A stretch of 64,000 nucleotides of DNA, taken from NCBI RefSeq assembly GCF_001655615.1, contig NZ_CP011567.1, positions 6,048,001 through 6,112,000 of the forward strand. Reading direction: 5' to 3'. Under the pieces are notes generated by a model, which saw only the letters and a list, made by a program, of their open reading frames with translations, was not told the origin of the DNA and ran no database searches. Origin of the DNA: Pseudomonas sp. GR 6-02 (GTDB lineage: Bacteria > Pseudomonadota > Gammaproteobacteria > Pseudomonadales > Pseudomonadaceae). How positions within the stretch are numbered: the stretch's first letter is position 1; every line of letters begins with the position of its first letter. Positions 1 to 9,458 of this stretch are shown here, in pieces. A program made the translations under genes and the position numbers.

Positions 1-53
1 ACGGTTTCACCGTCGGGCAGTTCAAGGGATTCGCCGTTCAACTGAATGCGCAT
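1..53 (-). CDS. thiS: Sulfur carrier protein ThiS (N-terminal fragment)
   Basis: The minus-strand reading frame starts at an ATG at 53 and runs off the left edge. Only about 17 residues are visible, beginning MRIQLNGESLELPDG, which matches the first beta strand of the ubiquitin-like ThiS family. ThiS carries the thiocarboxylate sulfur used for the thiazole ring of thiamine. In pseudomonads thiS usually lies beside mtgA and ahead of thiG and trmB, which fits this position. The diagnostic C-terminal Gly-Gly lies outside the window, so the call rests on the N-terminus and on context. Confidence 0.7.
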   Translation of the reverse strand, partial: MRIQLNGESLELPDGET

Positions 54-143
54 GCCGAATGCCGCCATCATTTTTAGGGGCTGGCATTCTAGCCCGATCA
101 GACTTGGCGACCCAAGCCATTCGTCACGAAATGGACTGCGTGG

Positions 144-515
144 TCAGCTCAGCCGCCAGGCGGCTAGCCCCAGGCAAACCCAGCCGACCAGAAACGCGAG
201 GCCGCCGAACGGTGTAACGATCCCGAGCTTGCTGACGCCGGTCATCGTCAGCAGGTACAGGCTGCCGGAAAACAACACAATGCCGAGAGCAAAAGACGCG
301 CCGGCCCAGGTAATCAGACGACCGGGAATCTGCGTGGCCAGCAATGCAACACCCAGCAACGCCAGGGTATGCACCAGTTGATAAGTGACGCCCGTGTGGA
401 AAATCGCCAAATACTCAGGCGTCAGGCGGTTTTTCAGGCCGTGGGCGGCGAATGCGCCCAAGGCAACGCCGGTGAATCCGAAGAAAGCGGCAAGCATCAG
501 AAAGCCACGCAGCAT
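144..515 (-). CDS. DUF423 family small membrane protein
   Basis: A 123-residue protein with about four hydrophobic segments and the N-terminal pattern GxFGAFAAHGLK seen in the DUF423 (YgdD-like) family of inner-membrane proteins. The sequence includes AFFGFTGVALGAFAAHGLKN near residues 10-29 and a Gly-rich C-terminal helix. No biochemical function is established for the family. It lies on the minus strand just upstream of thiS and diverges from mtgA, with a 74-base gap that must hold both promoters. Confidence 0.85.
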   Translation of the reverse strand: MLRGFLMLAAFFGFTGVALGAFAAHGLKNRLTPEYLAIFHTGVTYQLVHTLALLGVALLATQIPGRLITWAGASFALGIVLFSGSLYLLTMTGVSKLGIVTPFGGLAFLVGWVCLGLAAWRLS

Positions 516-589
516 GAAGAACTCCAGTCAGACTCGATCAGCAGGGTCTGTATAATGGCCGGCTCAACGGGTTCGGCCAAGCCATCTCT

Positions 590-1312
590 ATGCTGCAGTT
601 AATTTTCCGTCGTTTAACAAAGGCCCTGCTCTGGTTCGCGGTCGGCAGTGTTTTGTTGGTTCTGCTGTTTCGGGTGGTGCCGCCACCGGGAACGGCATTG
701 ATGGTCGAGCGCAAGATCGAATCCTGGGTCGACGGCGAGCCGATTGATTTGCAACGCACCTGGAAACCCTGGGATGAAATCTCCGACGACCTGAAAGTCG
801 CGGTGATTGCCGGTGAAGACCAGAAGTTTGCCGAGCATTGGGGCTTTGATTTCAGCGCGATTCAGGCGGCGTTTGCACATAACGAGCGCGGCGGCTCGAT
901 TCGCGGCGCAAGCACCCTGAGCCAGCAAGTGTCGAAAAACCTGTTTCTGTGGTCTGGCCGCAGCTGGCTGCGTAAAGGCCTGGAAGCCTGGTTTACCGGG
1001 CTGATCGAAGTGTTCTGGCCCAAGCAGCGGATTCTTGAGGTATACCTTAATAGCGTCGAGTGGGATGAAGGTGTGTTCGGCGCCGAAGCAGCGGCCCGGC
1101 ATCACTTTGGCGTGGGCGCTGGTTCGCTGTCCCGGCAGCAGGCAAGTTTGTTGGCCGCGGTACTGCCGAACCCGCGGGTGTGGAGTGCCAGCCATCCGAC
1201 TTCTTACGTTGCAAGGCGGGCGGGGTGGATTCGCCAGCAGATGAATCAGTTGGGCGGGGACAGCTATCTGGTCGGCCTCAACGATTCCCGCCGGGCGCCA
1301 TGGGCTCAATGA
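590..1312 (+). CDS. mtgA: Monofunctional biosynthetic peptidoglycan transglycosylase
   Basis: A 240-residue membrane-anchored glycosyltransferase (GT51) that polymerises lipid II into glycan strands in the periplasm. One N-terminal hydrophobic segment (about residues 10-32) is followed by the GT51 domain. Visible motifs are EDQKF (catalytic Glu in 'AGEDQKFAEHWGFD'), 'GGSIRGASTLSQQVSKNLFL', and 'RILEVYLNSVEWDEGVFGAEAAA'. Length and motif order fit MtgA, and there is no transpeptidase domain, unlike class A PBPs. It is a single gene ending in a strong hairpin shared with convergent rpoH. Confidence 0.95.
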   Translation: MLQLIFRRLTKALLWFAVGSVLLVLLFRVVPPPGTALMVERKIESWVDGEPIDLQRTWKPWDEISDDLKVAVIAGEDQKFAEHWGFDFSAIQAAFAHNERGGSIRGASTLSQQVSKNLFLWSGRSWLRKGLEAWFTGLIEVFWPKQRILEVYLNSVEWDEGVFGAEAAARHHFGVGAGSLSRQQASLLAAVLPNPRVWSASHPTSYVARRAGWIRQQMNQLGGDSYLVGLNDSRRAPWAQ

Positions 1313-1360
1313 CACCGAAGATCCCACAAAGTCGACGCTAAACCGGAAATTGGGCAGAAA

Positions 1361-1396
1361 CAAAAACGCCCCGATCAATGATCGGGGCGTTTTTTA
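1361..1396. terminator. Bidirectional terminator between mtgA and rpoH
   Basis: A perfect 10-bp stem, ACGCCCCGAT (1366-1375) and ATCGGGGCGT (1381-1390), has a 5-base loop and is flanked by A-runs on the left and T-runs on the right. It can therefore terminate mtgA on the plus strand and rpoH on the minus strand. It lies between the two convergent stop codons. Confidence 0.9.
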
Positions 1397-1411
1397 TTGC
1401 CTTCGCGCGGG

Positions 1412-2266
1412 TTACGCAGCGATCGACAACTTGAGCTTGTTCATCGCGCTCTTCTCGAGCTGACGAATACGCTCGGCCGACACGTTGTACTTCTGCGCCA
1501 GGTCGTGCAGCGTGGCTTTTTCTTCTGCCAGCCAGCGCTGGTAGAGAATGTCGCGGCTGCGGTCGTCCAGCACTTCAAGCGCTTCGTGCAGGTTGTGGTT
1601 GGAGTTGTCGCTCCAGTCGGCATCTTCCAGTTGACGGGCCGGGTCGTACCGGTGGTCTTCCAGGTAGTTGGCCGGCGATTGGAAGGCACTGTCGTCGTCC
1701 GCTTCCGCGGCCGGGTCGAAGGCCATGTCATGGCCGGTCAGGCGACTTTCCATCTCACGCACTTCCCGCGGCTCTACGCCGAGGCTTTCCGCCACACGGT
1801 GGACTTCCTCGTTGTTCAGCCAGGCCAGACGTTTCTTCTGGCTGCGCAGGTTGAAGAACAGCTTGCGCTGAGCCTTGGTGGTCGCGACTTTGACGATCCG
1901 CCAGTTGCGCAGGATGAACTCGTGGATTTCCGCCTTGATCCAGTGCACCGCAAAGGACACCAGGCGCACACCCATTTCCGGGTTGAAACGCTTGACCGCT
2001 TTCATCAGGCCGACGTTGCCTTCCTGGATCAGGTCAGCCTGGGCCAGGCCGTAACCGGAATAGCTACGGGCAATGTGTACGACAAAACGCAGGTGGGCGA
2101 GCACCATCTGCCGAGCCGCCCCCAAATCCTGCTCATAATAGAGACTCTCGGCCAGTTCACGCTCCTGCTCCGGCGTCAGCAATGGAATGCTGTTCACCGT
2201 GTGCACATAGGCCTCCAGGTTCGCACCCGGGACCAGAGCATATGCAGGTTGCAAAGAATTGGTCAT
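1412..2266 (-). CDS. rpoH: RNA polymerase sigma-32 (heat shock) factor RpoH
   Basis: A 284-residue group-3 sigma factor directing the heat-shock regulon. Region 2 is visible as '[20 protein letters not shown]' followed by '[20 protein letters not shown]', and the RpoH-box-like '[15 protein letters not shown]' follows. Region 4.2 ends with '[19 protein letters not shown]'. I chose the ATG at 2266 ([14 protein letters not shown]) because GGAGG lies 10 bases upstream and this is the conserved RpoH start; the longer frame to 2338 adds an unrelated leader. The gene follows ftsX on the same strand, the usual pseudomonad arrangement, but has its own upstream promoter region. Confidence 0.97.
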   Translation of the reverse strand: MTNSLQPAYALVPGANLEAYVHTVNSIPLLTPEQERELAESLYYEQDLGAARQMVLAHLRFVVHIARSYSGYGLAQADLIQEGNVGLMKAVKRFNPEMGVRLVSFAVHWIKAEIHEFILRNWRIVKVATTKAQRKLFFNLRSQKKRLAWLNNEEVHRVAESLGVEPREVREMESRLTGHDMAFDPAAEADDDSAFQSPANYLEDHRYDPARQLEDADWSDNSNHNLHEALEVLDDRSRDILYQRWLAEEKATLHDLAQKYNVSAERIRQLEKSAMNKLKLSIAA

Positions 2267-2315
2267 ACGAAAAAACCTCCGACTTACATAACTCGTGCAG
2301 TTCAGCACTGCGAAA

Positions 2316-2343
2316 ATTGACCGGAAACCAAAAAACAAGTTCC
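2316..2343 (-). promoter_or_regulatory. Candidate AlgU (sigma-22/sigma-E type) promoter for rpoH
   Basis: Read on the minus strand, GGAACTT (2343-2337) is followed after 16 bases by TCAAT (2320-2316). The AlgU/RpoE consensus is GAACTT, 16-17 bases, then TCTGA or TCAAA. The implied transcript start lies about 40 bases before the rpoH ATG at 2266. P. aeruginosa rpoH is known to have an AlgU-dependent promoter, so the match is expected. The -10 box is imperfect. A TTGACC about 20 bases further upstream could be part of a housekeeping promoter. Confidence 0.55.
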
Positions 2344-2379
2344 CATAAACGCTGAAAGGTCAATACGAGCAAAATGATA

Positions 2380-3405
2380 TTACTTTGGCGCAAGCTCCCG
2401 CAGGTGGCGTGCGACTGCAATCCATGCACCGATATACCCCAACAGCACCGCGCCAAGCAAGAGCGACAGACCGTCGGCAACTGGCACTCCGGCCAGCGCA
2501 AAATCACTGCCGTACAAACCGGCCAGTCCAACCACCGCGTCGTTCAGCCAGTTCAGGCCGAACGCCAATACGCCCCAGGAAAGAATCCCCGCACCGAAGC
2601 CATATAGCGCGCCCATGTACAGAAAGGGCCTGCGCACATAACTGTCCGTGCCGCCGACGAGTTTAATCACTTCTATCTCTGTGCGGCGGTTTTCAATATG
2701 AAGACGAATGGTATTGCCTATCACCAAAAGTAATGCAGAAACCAAAAGCACGGTCAGACCGAAGACAAAACGGTCGCCCAGCTTGAGGATGGCCGCCAGA
2801 CGCTCGACCCAGACTAGATCAAGTTGCGCCTGTTGTACCTTCGGCAACTCGGAAAGTTTTTGTCGTAATGCTTCAAGCGCAGGCTTGTCGACCTCTTTCG
2901 GAGTCACCAGGACCACGCCCGGGAGCGGGTTTTCCGGCAGTTCCTTAAGGGCTTCGCCCAGACCGGACTGCTGCTGGAATTCTTCCAGCGCCTGATCGCG
3001 ACCCACGTATTCGGCATCCGCTACGCCCGGCATGCCTTTGATCTGCTCACGCAACGACTCACCCTCGGCAGGGCTGGCCTCAAGTTGCAGATACAGGGAA
3101 ATCTGCGCCGCACGCTGCCAGGAGCCACCGAGACGCTCGACGTTATTCAGCAAAAGTGACAGACCCATCGGCAAGCTCAGGGCCACCGCCATCACCATGC
3201 AGGTGAAAAAACTGCCGATCGGGTGCTTGCCCAAGCGACGCAAGCTGTCCAGCAAACTGGCACGATGACTTTCGACCCAGGCGCGGAACAGCGTGGCGAA
3301 ATCCGGGCCATCGTCATCGTCGCGTTTTTTCTTCTGCTGTGGTTGCGGGTCGGCGGCCTTCGGGGCCACACGCTCGGAAACCTTGGGGCTACGTGTCGCA
3401 CTCAT
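2380..3405 (-). CDS. ftsX: Cell division ABC transporter permease FtsX
   Basis: A 341-residue inner-membrane protein that forms the FtsEX complex and links FtsE ATPase activity to periplasmic peptidoglycan hydrolysis at the septum. A cytoplasmic Lys/Asp-rich N-terminal tail of about 60 residues precedes TM1 ('FFTCMVMAVALSLPMGLSLL'), a roughly 110-residue periplasmic loop, and three C-terminal TM segments. The cytoplasmic loop before TM3 carries 'NRRTEIEVIKLVGGTDSYVR', a strongly conserved FtsX motif. It overlaps ftsE by 4 bases, so translational coupling is likely. Confidence 0.95.
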   Translation of the reverse strand: MSATRSPKVSERVAPKAADPQPQQKKKRDDDDGPDFATLFRAWVESHRASLLDSLRRLGKHPIGSFFTCMVMAVALSLPMGLSLLLNNVERLGGSWQRAAQISLYLQLEASPAEGESLREQIKGMPGVADAEYVGRDQALEEFQQQSGLGEALKELPENPLPGVVLVTPKEVDKPALEALRQKLSELPKVQQAQLDLVWVERLAAILKLGDRFVFGLTVLLVSALLLVIGNTIRLHIENRRTEIEVIKLVGGTDSYVRRPFLYMGALYGFGAGILSWGVLAFGLNWLNDAVVGLAGLYGSDFALAGVPVADGLSLLLGAVLLGYIGAWIAVARHLRELAPK

Positions 3406-4073
3406 ACGCCAGCCTCCCCGTCGCCGATCAATCGGCCACGCTGCAGGGTCAGCATGCGATGACGCATGCGGGCAATCAGCGCCAGGTCGTGACTGGCGAT
3501 CAGCACGCTGGTGCCCAGACGGTTGATGTCTTCGAACACGCCCATGATTTCTGCCGCCAGACGCGGGTCGAGGTTACCGGTCGGTTCATCCGCCAGCAGC
3601 AAGGCCGGGCGGTGAACGATGGCGCGAGCGATGCCGACGCGCTGTTGCTGGCCGGTAGACAGGTCGCCAGGGTAGAGATCGGTTTTGTCCGAGAGCGCCA
3701 CGCGCTCCAGGGCCGAGTCCACGCGCTTGACGACCTCGGCCTTGGACAGGCCAAGGATCTGCAACGGCAACGCGACGTTATTGAACACCGTGCGATCGAA
3801 CAGCAACTGGTGGTTCTGGAACACCACGCCGATCTGTCGGCGCAGGAACGGAATCTGCGCATTGCTGATGGTGCTCAGGTCTTGCCCGGCCAGCAGCAAT
3901 TTGCCGGTGGTCGGACGCTCCATGGCCAGCAACAGCCGCAACAAGGTACTTTTACCGGCGCCGGAATGGCCGGTGACAAACAAGAATTCGCCCCGACGGA
4001 CTCGAAAGCTCAGCTCATGCAAGCCGACGTGACCGTTCGGGTAGCGTTTACCGACCTGTTCGAAACGAATCAT
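3402..4073 (-). CDS. ftsE: Cell division ATP-binding protein FtsE
   Basis: A 223-residue ABC ATPase. Walker A is GHSGAGKST, the signature is LSTGQQQRVGIARA, Walker B is LLLADEPTGNLD, and the switch histidine lies in LIASHD. Length and sequence start ([14 protein letters not shown]) are those of FtsE. It is the middle gene of ftsY-ftsE-ftsX, overlapping both neighbours by 4 bases. Confidence 0.97.
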   Translation of the reverse strand: MIRFEQVGKRYPNGHVGLHELSFRVRRGEFLFVTGHSGAGKSTLLRLLLAMERPTTGKLLLAGQDLSTISNAQIPFLRRQIGVVFQNHQLLFDRTVFNNVALPLQILGLSKAEVVKRVDSALERVALSDKTDLYPGDLSTGQQQRVGIARAIVHRPALLLADEPTGNLDPRLAAEIMGVFEDINRLGTSVLIASHDLALIARMRHRMLTLQRGRLIGDGEAGV

Positions 4074-5590
4074 GAACGCTCCCGCTCGGCAAACAATGCC
4101 TGGACAAAGGGTTCTGCTTCAAAAGTACGCAAATCGTCGATGCCTTCACCAACGCCGATGTAACGGATCGGCAAGCCAAACTGCTTGGCCAGGGCGAAAA
4201 TCACCCCACCCTTGGCGGTGCCGTCGAGTTTGGTCAGCGCCAGGCCGGTCAATTCGACGGTCTGGTTGAATTGCTTGGCCTGGTTGATGGCGTTCTGGCC
4301 GGTACCGGCGTCGAGCACCAACAGCACCTCATGAGGCGCGTCGGCATCGAGCTTGCCGATCACCCGGCGAACCTTCTTCAACTCTTCCATCAAATTGTCT
4401 TTGGTGTGCAGGCGACCGGCGGTGTCGGCGATCAACACATCAATGCCACGGGCCTTGGCGGCCTGCACAGCGTCGAAGATTACCGAAGCCGAGTCGGCGC
4501 CGGTGTGCTGGGCGATCACCGGGATCTTGTTGCGCTCGCCCCAGACCTGCAGTTGCTCGACCGCTGCGGCGCGGAAGGTGTCACCGGCGGCGAGCATGAC
4601 TTTCTTGCCTTCCAGTTGCAGCTTCTTCGCCAGCTTGCCGATGGTGGTGGTTTTGCCGGCACCGTTGACGCCGACCACCAGAATCACGAACGGCTTGTTC
4701 TGCGAGGTGATTTTCAGCGGCTGCTCGACCGGTTTGAGCATCGCTGCCAATTCGGCTTGCAGGGATTTGTACAGCGCGTCGGCATCGGCCAGCTCCTTGC
4801 GGGCGACTTTCTGAGTCAGGCGCTGAATGATCACCGACGTCGCTTCGACGCCGACATCGGCGGTCAGCAGACGGGTTTCGATGTCTTCGAGCAGTTCGTC
4901 ATCAATGGTTTTCTTGCCGAGGAACAGGCTGGCCATGCCCTCGCCAATGCTGGCACTGGTCTTGGACAGGCCTTGCTTGAGACGGGCGAAGAAACCGGCT
5001 TTGGTCTCTTCGGTACGCACAGGCTCGACTGGAGTTTCGAGGGGCGCAACCGGTGTGGCGGCAACAGGAGCGATGACGGGTGCAGGCGCAGGCGCTGGAG
5101 CAACCGGAGCAACCGGAGCAACAAATGCTGGCACTGCCGGCTCTGGAACCACTGGAGCAGGTTCGGCCACGAACACGGGCGCAACGGCTGCCGGTGCAAC
5201 GACTGCCGGCTCAACCACTGGCGCCCGAACCGGCTCCGGAGCAAACGCAGTCGGAGCCGGAATCGGTGGCGTGATGTGCGGCGCTTGCTCATCTTCAACC
5301 AACGCCACCGGCTCTTCCGCTACCGGCAAAGTCAGCCACGGCGTAGCAACTGGCGTCAGCGGCAATGGGGCCGCGACTTCGGTTTCAGGTACGAGCGCGG
5401 CCGCAGGTTGCAGCACCGGCTCGGCAATCGGCGCAGGCTTTTGCTCTATAACCGGTGCCGGGGTTGGCTCAGAAAGTGGCTGTGGCTGTTCGACAACGGG
5501 TTCCTGCGGCTTTTTGCGCAGCCATCCGAACAGGCTTTTCTTCTCACCAGCCGCAGCTGGGGTCTTCTTGTCGTCGTTGGAACCAAACAT
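4070..5590 (-). CDS. ftsY: Signal recognition particle receptor FtsY
   Basis: A 506-residue SRP receptor GTPase that docks ribosome-SRP complexes at the inner membrane. Residues about 1-200 are a Pro/Ala/Val/Glu-rich low-complexity acidic A domain (many 'APV' and 'PEP' runs), typical of Pseudomonas FtsY and variable in length. The NG domain follows, with G1 '[10 protein letters not shown]', the '[11 protein letters not shown]' motif, G3 '[12 protein letters not shown]' and '[10 protein letters not shown]'. No clear Shine-Dalgarno sequence precedes the ATG at 5590, but the start MFGSNDDKK fits the family. It is the first gene of ftsYEX. Confidence 0.97.
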   Translation of the reverse strand: MFGSNDDKKTPAAAGEKKSLFGWLRKKPQEPVVEQPQPLSEPTPAPVIEQKPAPIAEPVLQPAAALVPETEVAAPLPLTPVATPWLTLPVAEEPVALVEDEQAPHITPPIPAPTAFAPEPVRAPVVEPAVVAPAAVAPVFVAEPAPVVPEPAVPAFVAPVAPVAPAPAPAPVIAPVAATPVAPLETPVEPVRTEETKAGFFARLKQGLSKTSASIGEGMASLFLGKKTIDDELLEDIETRLLTADVGVEATSVIIQRLTQKVARKELADADALYKSLQAELAAMLKPVEQPLKITSQNKPFVILVVGVNGAGKTTTIGKLAKKLQLEGKKVMLAAGDTFRAAAVEQLQVWGERNKIPVIAQHTGADSASVIFDAVQAAKARGIDVLIADTAGRLHTKDNLMEELKKVRRVIGKLDADAPHEVLLVLDAGTGQNAINQAKQFNQTVELTGLALTKLDGTAKGGVIFALAKQFGLPIRYIGVGEGIDDLRTFEAEPFVQALFAERERS

Positions 5591-5935
5591 GGAGGACGGC
5601 TATCTCACGGTAGCGACGCGCCAAAAGGCGCCTCGGCAAATAAATAATTCGATGCTGAACAGACTGCGATTCATCCAGCTTGTTCACGCGCAACATTTTG
5701 TCGAGGAGCCAACGGCGCCTCAAAGGTCGACTAATACGAAGGACTGGAACGGCATCGTCGGCGAAAACGCAGAGTTTAGCTGACAAACTCAAAGCTTCTG
5801 CCGGTAACCCATACAACCTGCAAGCCGATCAAAGGCTTGATAGGCGTGGCCGCCAGTAAAACGGATCAGTATCCTAGCACCCTCTCGCCCGCCGACGCTA
5901 AGACCAAGCGGGCAGCCCAACAGGTTTAAAAACGA
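5591..5935. other. Intergenic region, divergent promoters of ftsY and the M16 pair
   Basis: These 345 bases hold no convincing gene. They must carry the divergent promoters for ftsYEX on the minus strand and for the M16 operon on the plus strand. I see no strong hairpin, repeat or RNA gene. A short self-complementary stretch GGCGCC recurs near 5625 and 5714, but no larger structure is visible. Confidence 0.6.
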
Positions 5936-7291
5936 ATGAATGCTCTAGCCCGCCGCGCTGCAGGCCTGCTGCTCAGCACAGTTTGTCTGCCCCTCTCGGC
6001 CCTGGCTGCCGATCCACAACCGACCCACGAATTCACCCTCGACAACGGCCTGAAGGTTGTCGTGCGCGAAGACCATCGTGCGCCGGTCGTCGTTTCCCAG
6101 ATCTGGTACAAGGTCGGCTCCAGCTACGAGACCCCGGGCCAGACCGGGTTGTCCCACGCACTGGAACACATGATGTTCAAGGGCAGCGAGAAAGTCGGCC
6201 CCGGCGAAGCCTCGCTGATCCTGCGCGACCTCGGCGCCGAAGAGAACGCTTTCACCAGCGACGACTTCACCGCGTATTACCAGGTGCTGGCCCGCGACCG
6301 TCTTGGCGTGGCCTTCGAACTGGAAGCCGACCGCATGGCCAACCTGCGCCTGCCGGCCGACGAGTTCACCCGCGAAATCGAGGTGATCAAAGAAGAGCGT
6401 CGCCTGCGCACCGACGACAAGCCGATGTCCAAGGCCTACGAACGTTTCATGGCCATGGCCTACCCCGCCAGCGGTTACCACACGCCGACCATCGGCTGGA
6501 TGGCCGACCTCGACCGCATGAAAGTCGAAGAACTGCGCCATTGGTACCAGTCCTGGTATGTGCCGAACAACGCCACTCTGGTGGTGGTCGGCGATGTGAC
6601 CCCGGACGAAGTCAAAACCCTGGCCCAGCGTTACTTCGGCCCGATCGCCAAGCGCGACGTGCCACCGGCGAAAATCCCGCTGGAGCTGGCTGAGCCCGGC
6701 GAACGCAAGATCACCCTGCATGTGCAGACCCAATTGCCAAGCCTGATGCTGGCCTTCAACGTGCCGAGCATTGCCACCGCCGAAGACAAACGCTCGGTGA
6801 ACGCCCTGCGCTTGATTTCCGCCCTGCTTGACGGCGGCTACAGCGGCCGCATCCCGACGCAACTGGAACGCGGCGAAGAGCTGGTGTCCGGCGGGTCGTC
6901 GAGCTACGACGCCTATACCCGTGGCGACAGCCTGTTCACCTTGTCGGCTTCGCCGAACACCCAGAAAAATAAAACCATGGCCCAGGCCGAAGCCGGCCTG
7001 TGGAAACTGCTCGAACAACTGAAAACCACCGCGCCATCCGCTGAAGAACTGGAGCGGGTACGAGCGCAGGTCATTGCCGGCCTGGTTTTTGAGCGTGACT
7101 CGATCACCAGCCAGGCCACCGCCATCGGACAGTTGGAAACCGTCGGCCTGTCCTGGAAACTGATGGACACCGAACTCGCCGACCTGGAAAGCGTGACCCC
7201 GCAAGATATCCAGAAGGCCGCCAAGCTGTATTTCACCCGCGAACGTCTCAGCGTCGCCCATGTACTGCCACAGGAGACGACTCATGAGTGA
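5936..7291 (+). CDS. M16 family zinc metallopeptidase (catalytic partner)
   Basis: A 451-residue exported peptidase related to pitrilysin/insulinase. An N-terminal signal peptide (about residues 1-24, ending LSALA-AD) points to the periplasm. The inverted zinc motif HxxEH is intact in 'GLSHALEHMMFKG', with the distal Glu in 'EIEVIKEERRLRTDDKP'. It overlaps the next gene by 8 bases, and that protein is a second M16 subunit without the zinc motif. This arrangement is known in bacterial heteromeric M16 proteases, where one chain is catalytic and the other supplies the Arg/Tyr element. The substrate is unknown. Confidence 0.9.
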   Translation: MNALARRAAGLLLSTVCLPLSALAADPQPTHEFTLDNGLKVVVREDHRAPVVVSQIWYKVGSSYETPGQTGLSHALEHMMFKGSEKVGPGEASLILRDLGAEENAFTSDDFTAYYQVLARDRLGVAFELEADRMANLRLPADEFTREIEVIKEERRLRTDDKPMSKAYERFMAMAYPASGYHTPTIGWMADLDRMKVEELRHWYQSWYVPNNATLVVVGDVTPDEVKTLAQRYFGPIAKRDVPPAKIPLELAEPGERKITLHVQTQLPSLMLAFNVPSIATAEDKRSVNALRLISALLDGGYSGRIPTQLERGEELVSGGSSSYDAYTRGDSLFTLSASPNTQKNKTMAQAEAGLWKLLEQLKTTAPSAEELERVRAQVIAGLVFERDSITSQATAIGQLETVGLSWKLMDTELADLESVTPQDIQKAAKLYFTRERLSVAHVLPQETTHE

Positions 7292-8774
7292 GCGTAAAAA
7301 GTCGCGTCTGGCCCTGATCGGCCTGATCGCTGTTGCACTGATCGGGTCTGCCGCCTTCTATCTGTCAAAACCCGACGAGTCCAACGCCAGCGAAGCCCTC
7401 GACAAGGCCAAGTCCAGCCAAAAGCTGCAATCGCTGGCCGAACTCGACGGCAAGGCCCCAAGCCATCGCTCGCTGAACGTGCAGACCTGGAATACCGCCG
7501 AAGGCGCCAAGGTATTGTTCGTTGAAGCCCGTGAACTGCCGATGTTCGACATGCGCCTGATCTTCGCCGCCGGCAGCAGCCAGGACGGTGATGCACCCGG
7601 CCTGGCATTGCTGACCAACGCCATGCTCAACGAAGGTGTGGCCGGCAAAGATGTCGGCGCCATCGCTCAGGGCTTCGAAGGATTGGGCGCCGACTTCAGC
7701 AACGGCGCGTACAAGGACATGGCGCTTGCCTCCCTGCGCAGCCTCAGTGCCGTGGACAAGCGCGAGCCTGCCTTGAAGCTGTTCGCTGAAGTCGTCGGCA
7801 AGCCGACCTTCCCCGCCGACTCGTTTGCGCGCATCAAGAACCAGATGCTCGCCGGCTTCGAATACCAGAAACAGAACCCCGGCAAACTCGCCAGCCTGGA
7901 GCTGATGAACCGTTTGTACGGCGATCATCCGTACGCACACTCCAGCGACGGCACAGCCAAGAGTATTCCCCCGATTACCCTGGCGCAGTTGCGAGCCTTC
8001 CATCAGAAAGCCTACGCCGCCGGCAACGTGGTGATTGCGCTGGTAGGCGACCTGTCGCGTGCCGAGGCAGAGGCAGTTGCCGCACAAGTGTCCGCCGACC
8101 TGCCCAAAGGCCCGGCCCTGGCGAAAATCGAACAACCGACCGACCCCAAGCCCAGCATCGGCCACATTGAGTTTCCGTCCAAACAGACCAACCTGATGAT
8201 CGCGCAACTGGGTATCGACCGTGACGATCCGGATTACGCAGCGCTGTCCATGGGCAACCAGATTCTTGGCGGCGGCGGTTTCGGCACCCGGCTGATGAGC
8301 GAAGTGCGCGAGAAGCGTGGCTTGTCGTATGGCGTGTATTCGGGTTTCAGCCCGATGCAGGCTCGCGGCCCGTTCATGATCAACCTGCAAACCCGCGCCG
8401 AAATGAGCGAAGGCACCCTGAAACTGGTGCAGGATGTGCTCGCCGACTACCTTAAGACCGGCCCCACCGAGAAAGAACTCGACGACGCCAAGCGTGAACT
8501 GGCCGGCAGCTTCCCGCTGTCCACCGCCAGCAACGCCGATATCGTCGGTCAGCTCGGCGCCATGGGCTTTTACAACTTGCCGCTGAGCTACCTGGAAGAC
8601 TTCATGCAACAGTCCCAGAGCCTGACCGTCGAGCAAGTCAAAGCCGCACTGAACAAACACCTGAGCACGGATAAACTGGTCATCGTCAGCGCTGGCCCGA
8701 CCGTGCCACAAAAGCCGTTGCCGGCCCCTACTGACAAACCTGCCGAGCAGCCGCTCGGGGTTCCGGAGCATTAA
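7284..8774 (+). CDS. M16 family peptidase-like protein (non-catalytic partner)
   Basis: A 496-residue protein with an N-terminal membrane anchor or signal segment (about residues 8-24, 'LALIGLIAVALIGSAAFYL'). The position equivalent to HxxEH reads 'LLTNAMLNEGVAG', so zinc ligands are missing. The C-terminal half keeps the M16 'R/Y' region 'GGGGFGTRLMSEVREKRGLS' with YGVYSGF immediately after. I chose the ATG at 7284 (MSERKKSR) because the preceding CAGGAGACG gives a good ribosome site; the frame open from 7260 is an overlap artefact. It is likely an obligate partner of the upstream M16 protein. Confidence 0.88.
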   Translation: MSERKKSRLALIGLIAVALIGSAAFYLSKPDESNASEALDKAKSSQKLQSLAELDGKAPSHRSLNVQTWNTAEGAKVLFVEARELPMFDMRLIFAAGSSQDGDAPGLALLTNAMLNEGVAGKDVGAIAQGFEGLGADFSNGAYKDMALASLRSLSAVDKREPALKLFAEVVGKPTFPADSFARIKNQMLAGFEYQKQNPGKLASLELMNRLYGDHPYAHSSDGTAKSIPPITLAQLRAFHQKAYAAGNVVIALVGDLSRAEAEAVAAQVSADLPKGPALAKIEQPTDPKPSIGHIEFPSKQTNLMIAQLGIDRDDPDYAALSMGNQILGGGGFGTRLMSEVREKRGLSYGVYSGFSPMQARGPFMINLQTRAEMSEGTLKLVQDVLADYLKTGPTEKELDDAKRELAGSFPLSTASNADIVGQLGAMGFYNLPLSYLEDFMQQSQSLTVEQVKAALNKHLSTDKLVIVSAGPTVPQKPLPAPTDKPAEQPLGVPEH

Positions 8775-9385
8775 TGGCCACTCGCCCAAAAAAACCTGTC
8801 CACAACGTGCATAACGGTGTGAACCAACTGCGCATCATCGGTGGCGAATGGCGCAGCCGAAAGCTGAGCTTCCCGGATGCCCCAGGCCTGCGCCCGACGC
8901 CGGACCGGGTGCGGGAAACCCTGTTCAACTGGCTCGCGCCTTACGTCGCCGGGGCCAAGGTACTCGATCCGTTTGCCGGCAGCGGCGCGCTGTTCCTGGA
9001 AGCCTTGTCCCGTGGCGCCGCCATGGGCCAGGCGCTGGACGCCAGCAACATCGCGGTGTCCAGCCTGAAAGAACATCTGGGCACCCTGCGCTGCACCAAC
9101 GGCCAGGTACAGACTGCCGACGCCTTGCGCTATCTGGAAACCCAACCGGCCACGGCGTTCGACCTGGTATTCCTCGACCCGCCGTTCAATCAGAATCTGT
9201 TGCCTGTGGTTTGCACTCTGCTCGAAGAACGTCATTGGCTGGCCGACGATGCGTGGGTCTACACTGAAAGCGAAAGCGCACCGTCGATATTGGGTTTGCC
9301 AGAAAATTGGCGCCTGCATCGGGAGCAAAAATCGGGACGTGTGTACTACGCGTTGTGGCAACGTATGGCAGGGATCGCCGGCTAG
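8774..9385 (+). CDS. rsmD: 16S rRNA (guanine(966)-N(2))-methyltransferase RsmD
   Basis: A 203-residue class I SAM methyltransferase that modifies G966 of 16S rRNA. Motif I is 'VLDPFAGSGALFLEALSRGA' and the catalytic motif IV is 'LVFLDPPFNQNL'. The early 'RIIGGEWRSRKL' and 'RPTPDRVRETLFNWL' stretches are hallmarks of RsmD. The start codon shares its A with the stop of the M16 partner (TAATG), so translation is probably coupled. Confidence 0.96.
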   Translation: MATRPKKPVHNVHNGVNQLRIIGGEWRSRKLSFPDAPGLRPTPDRVRETLFNWLAPYVAGAKVLDPFAGSGALFLEALSRGAAMGQALDASNIAVSSLKEHLGTLRCTNGQVQTADALRYLETQPATAFDLVFLDPPFNQNLLPVVCTLLEERHWLADDAWVYTESESAPSILGLPENWRLHREQKSGRVYYALWQRMAGIAG

Positions 9386-9458
9386 TCCGGCCTGAGAAAA
9401 CGGTGCGAAGCTCAGTCAGCTAACGCTGCGGGTACGCGCCGCAGCATCGAGAGCAATC

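Noticed and set aside
4271..5647. A 458-codon Arg/Asn-rich frame opposite ftsY
   Set aside because: It mirrors the Pro/Ala/Val-rich A domain of FtsY. The repetitive Asn/Arg composition is the complement of that low-complexity region.
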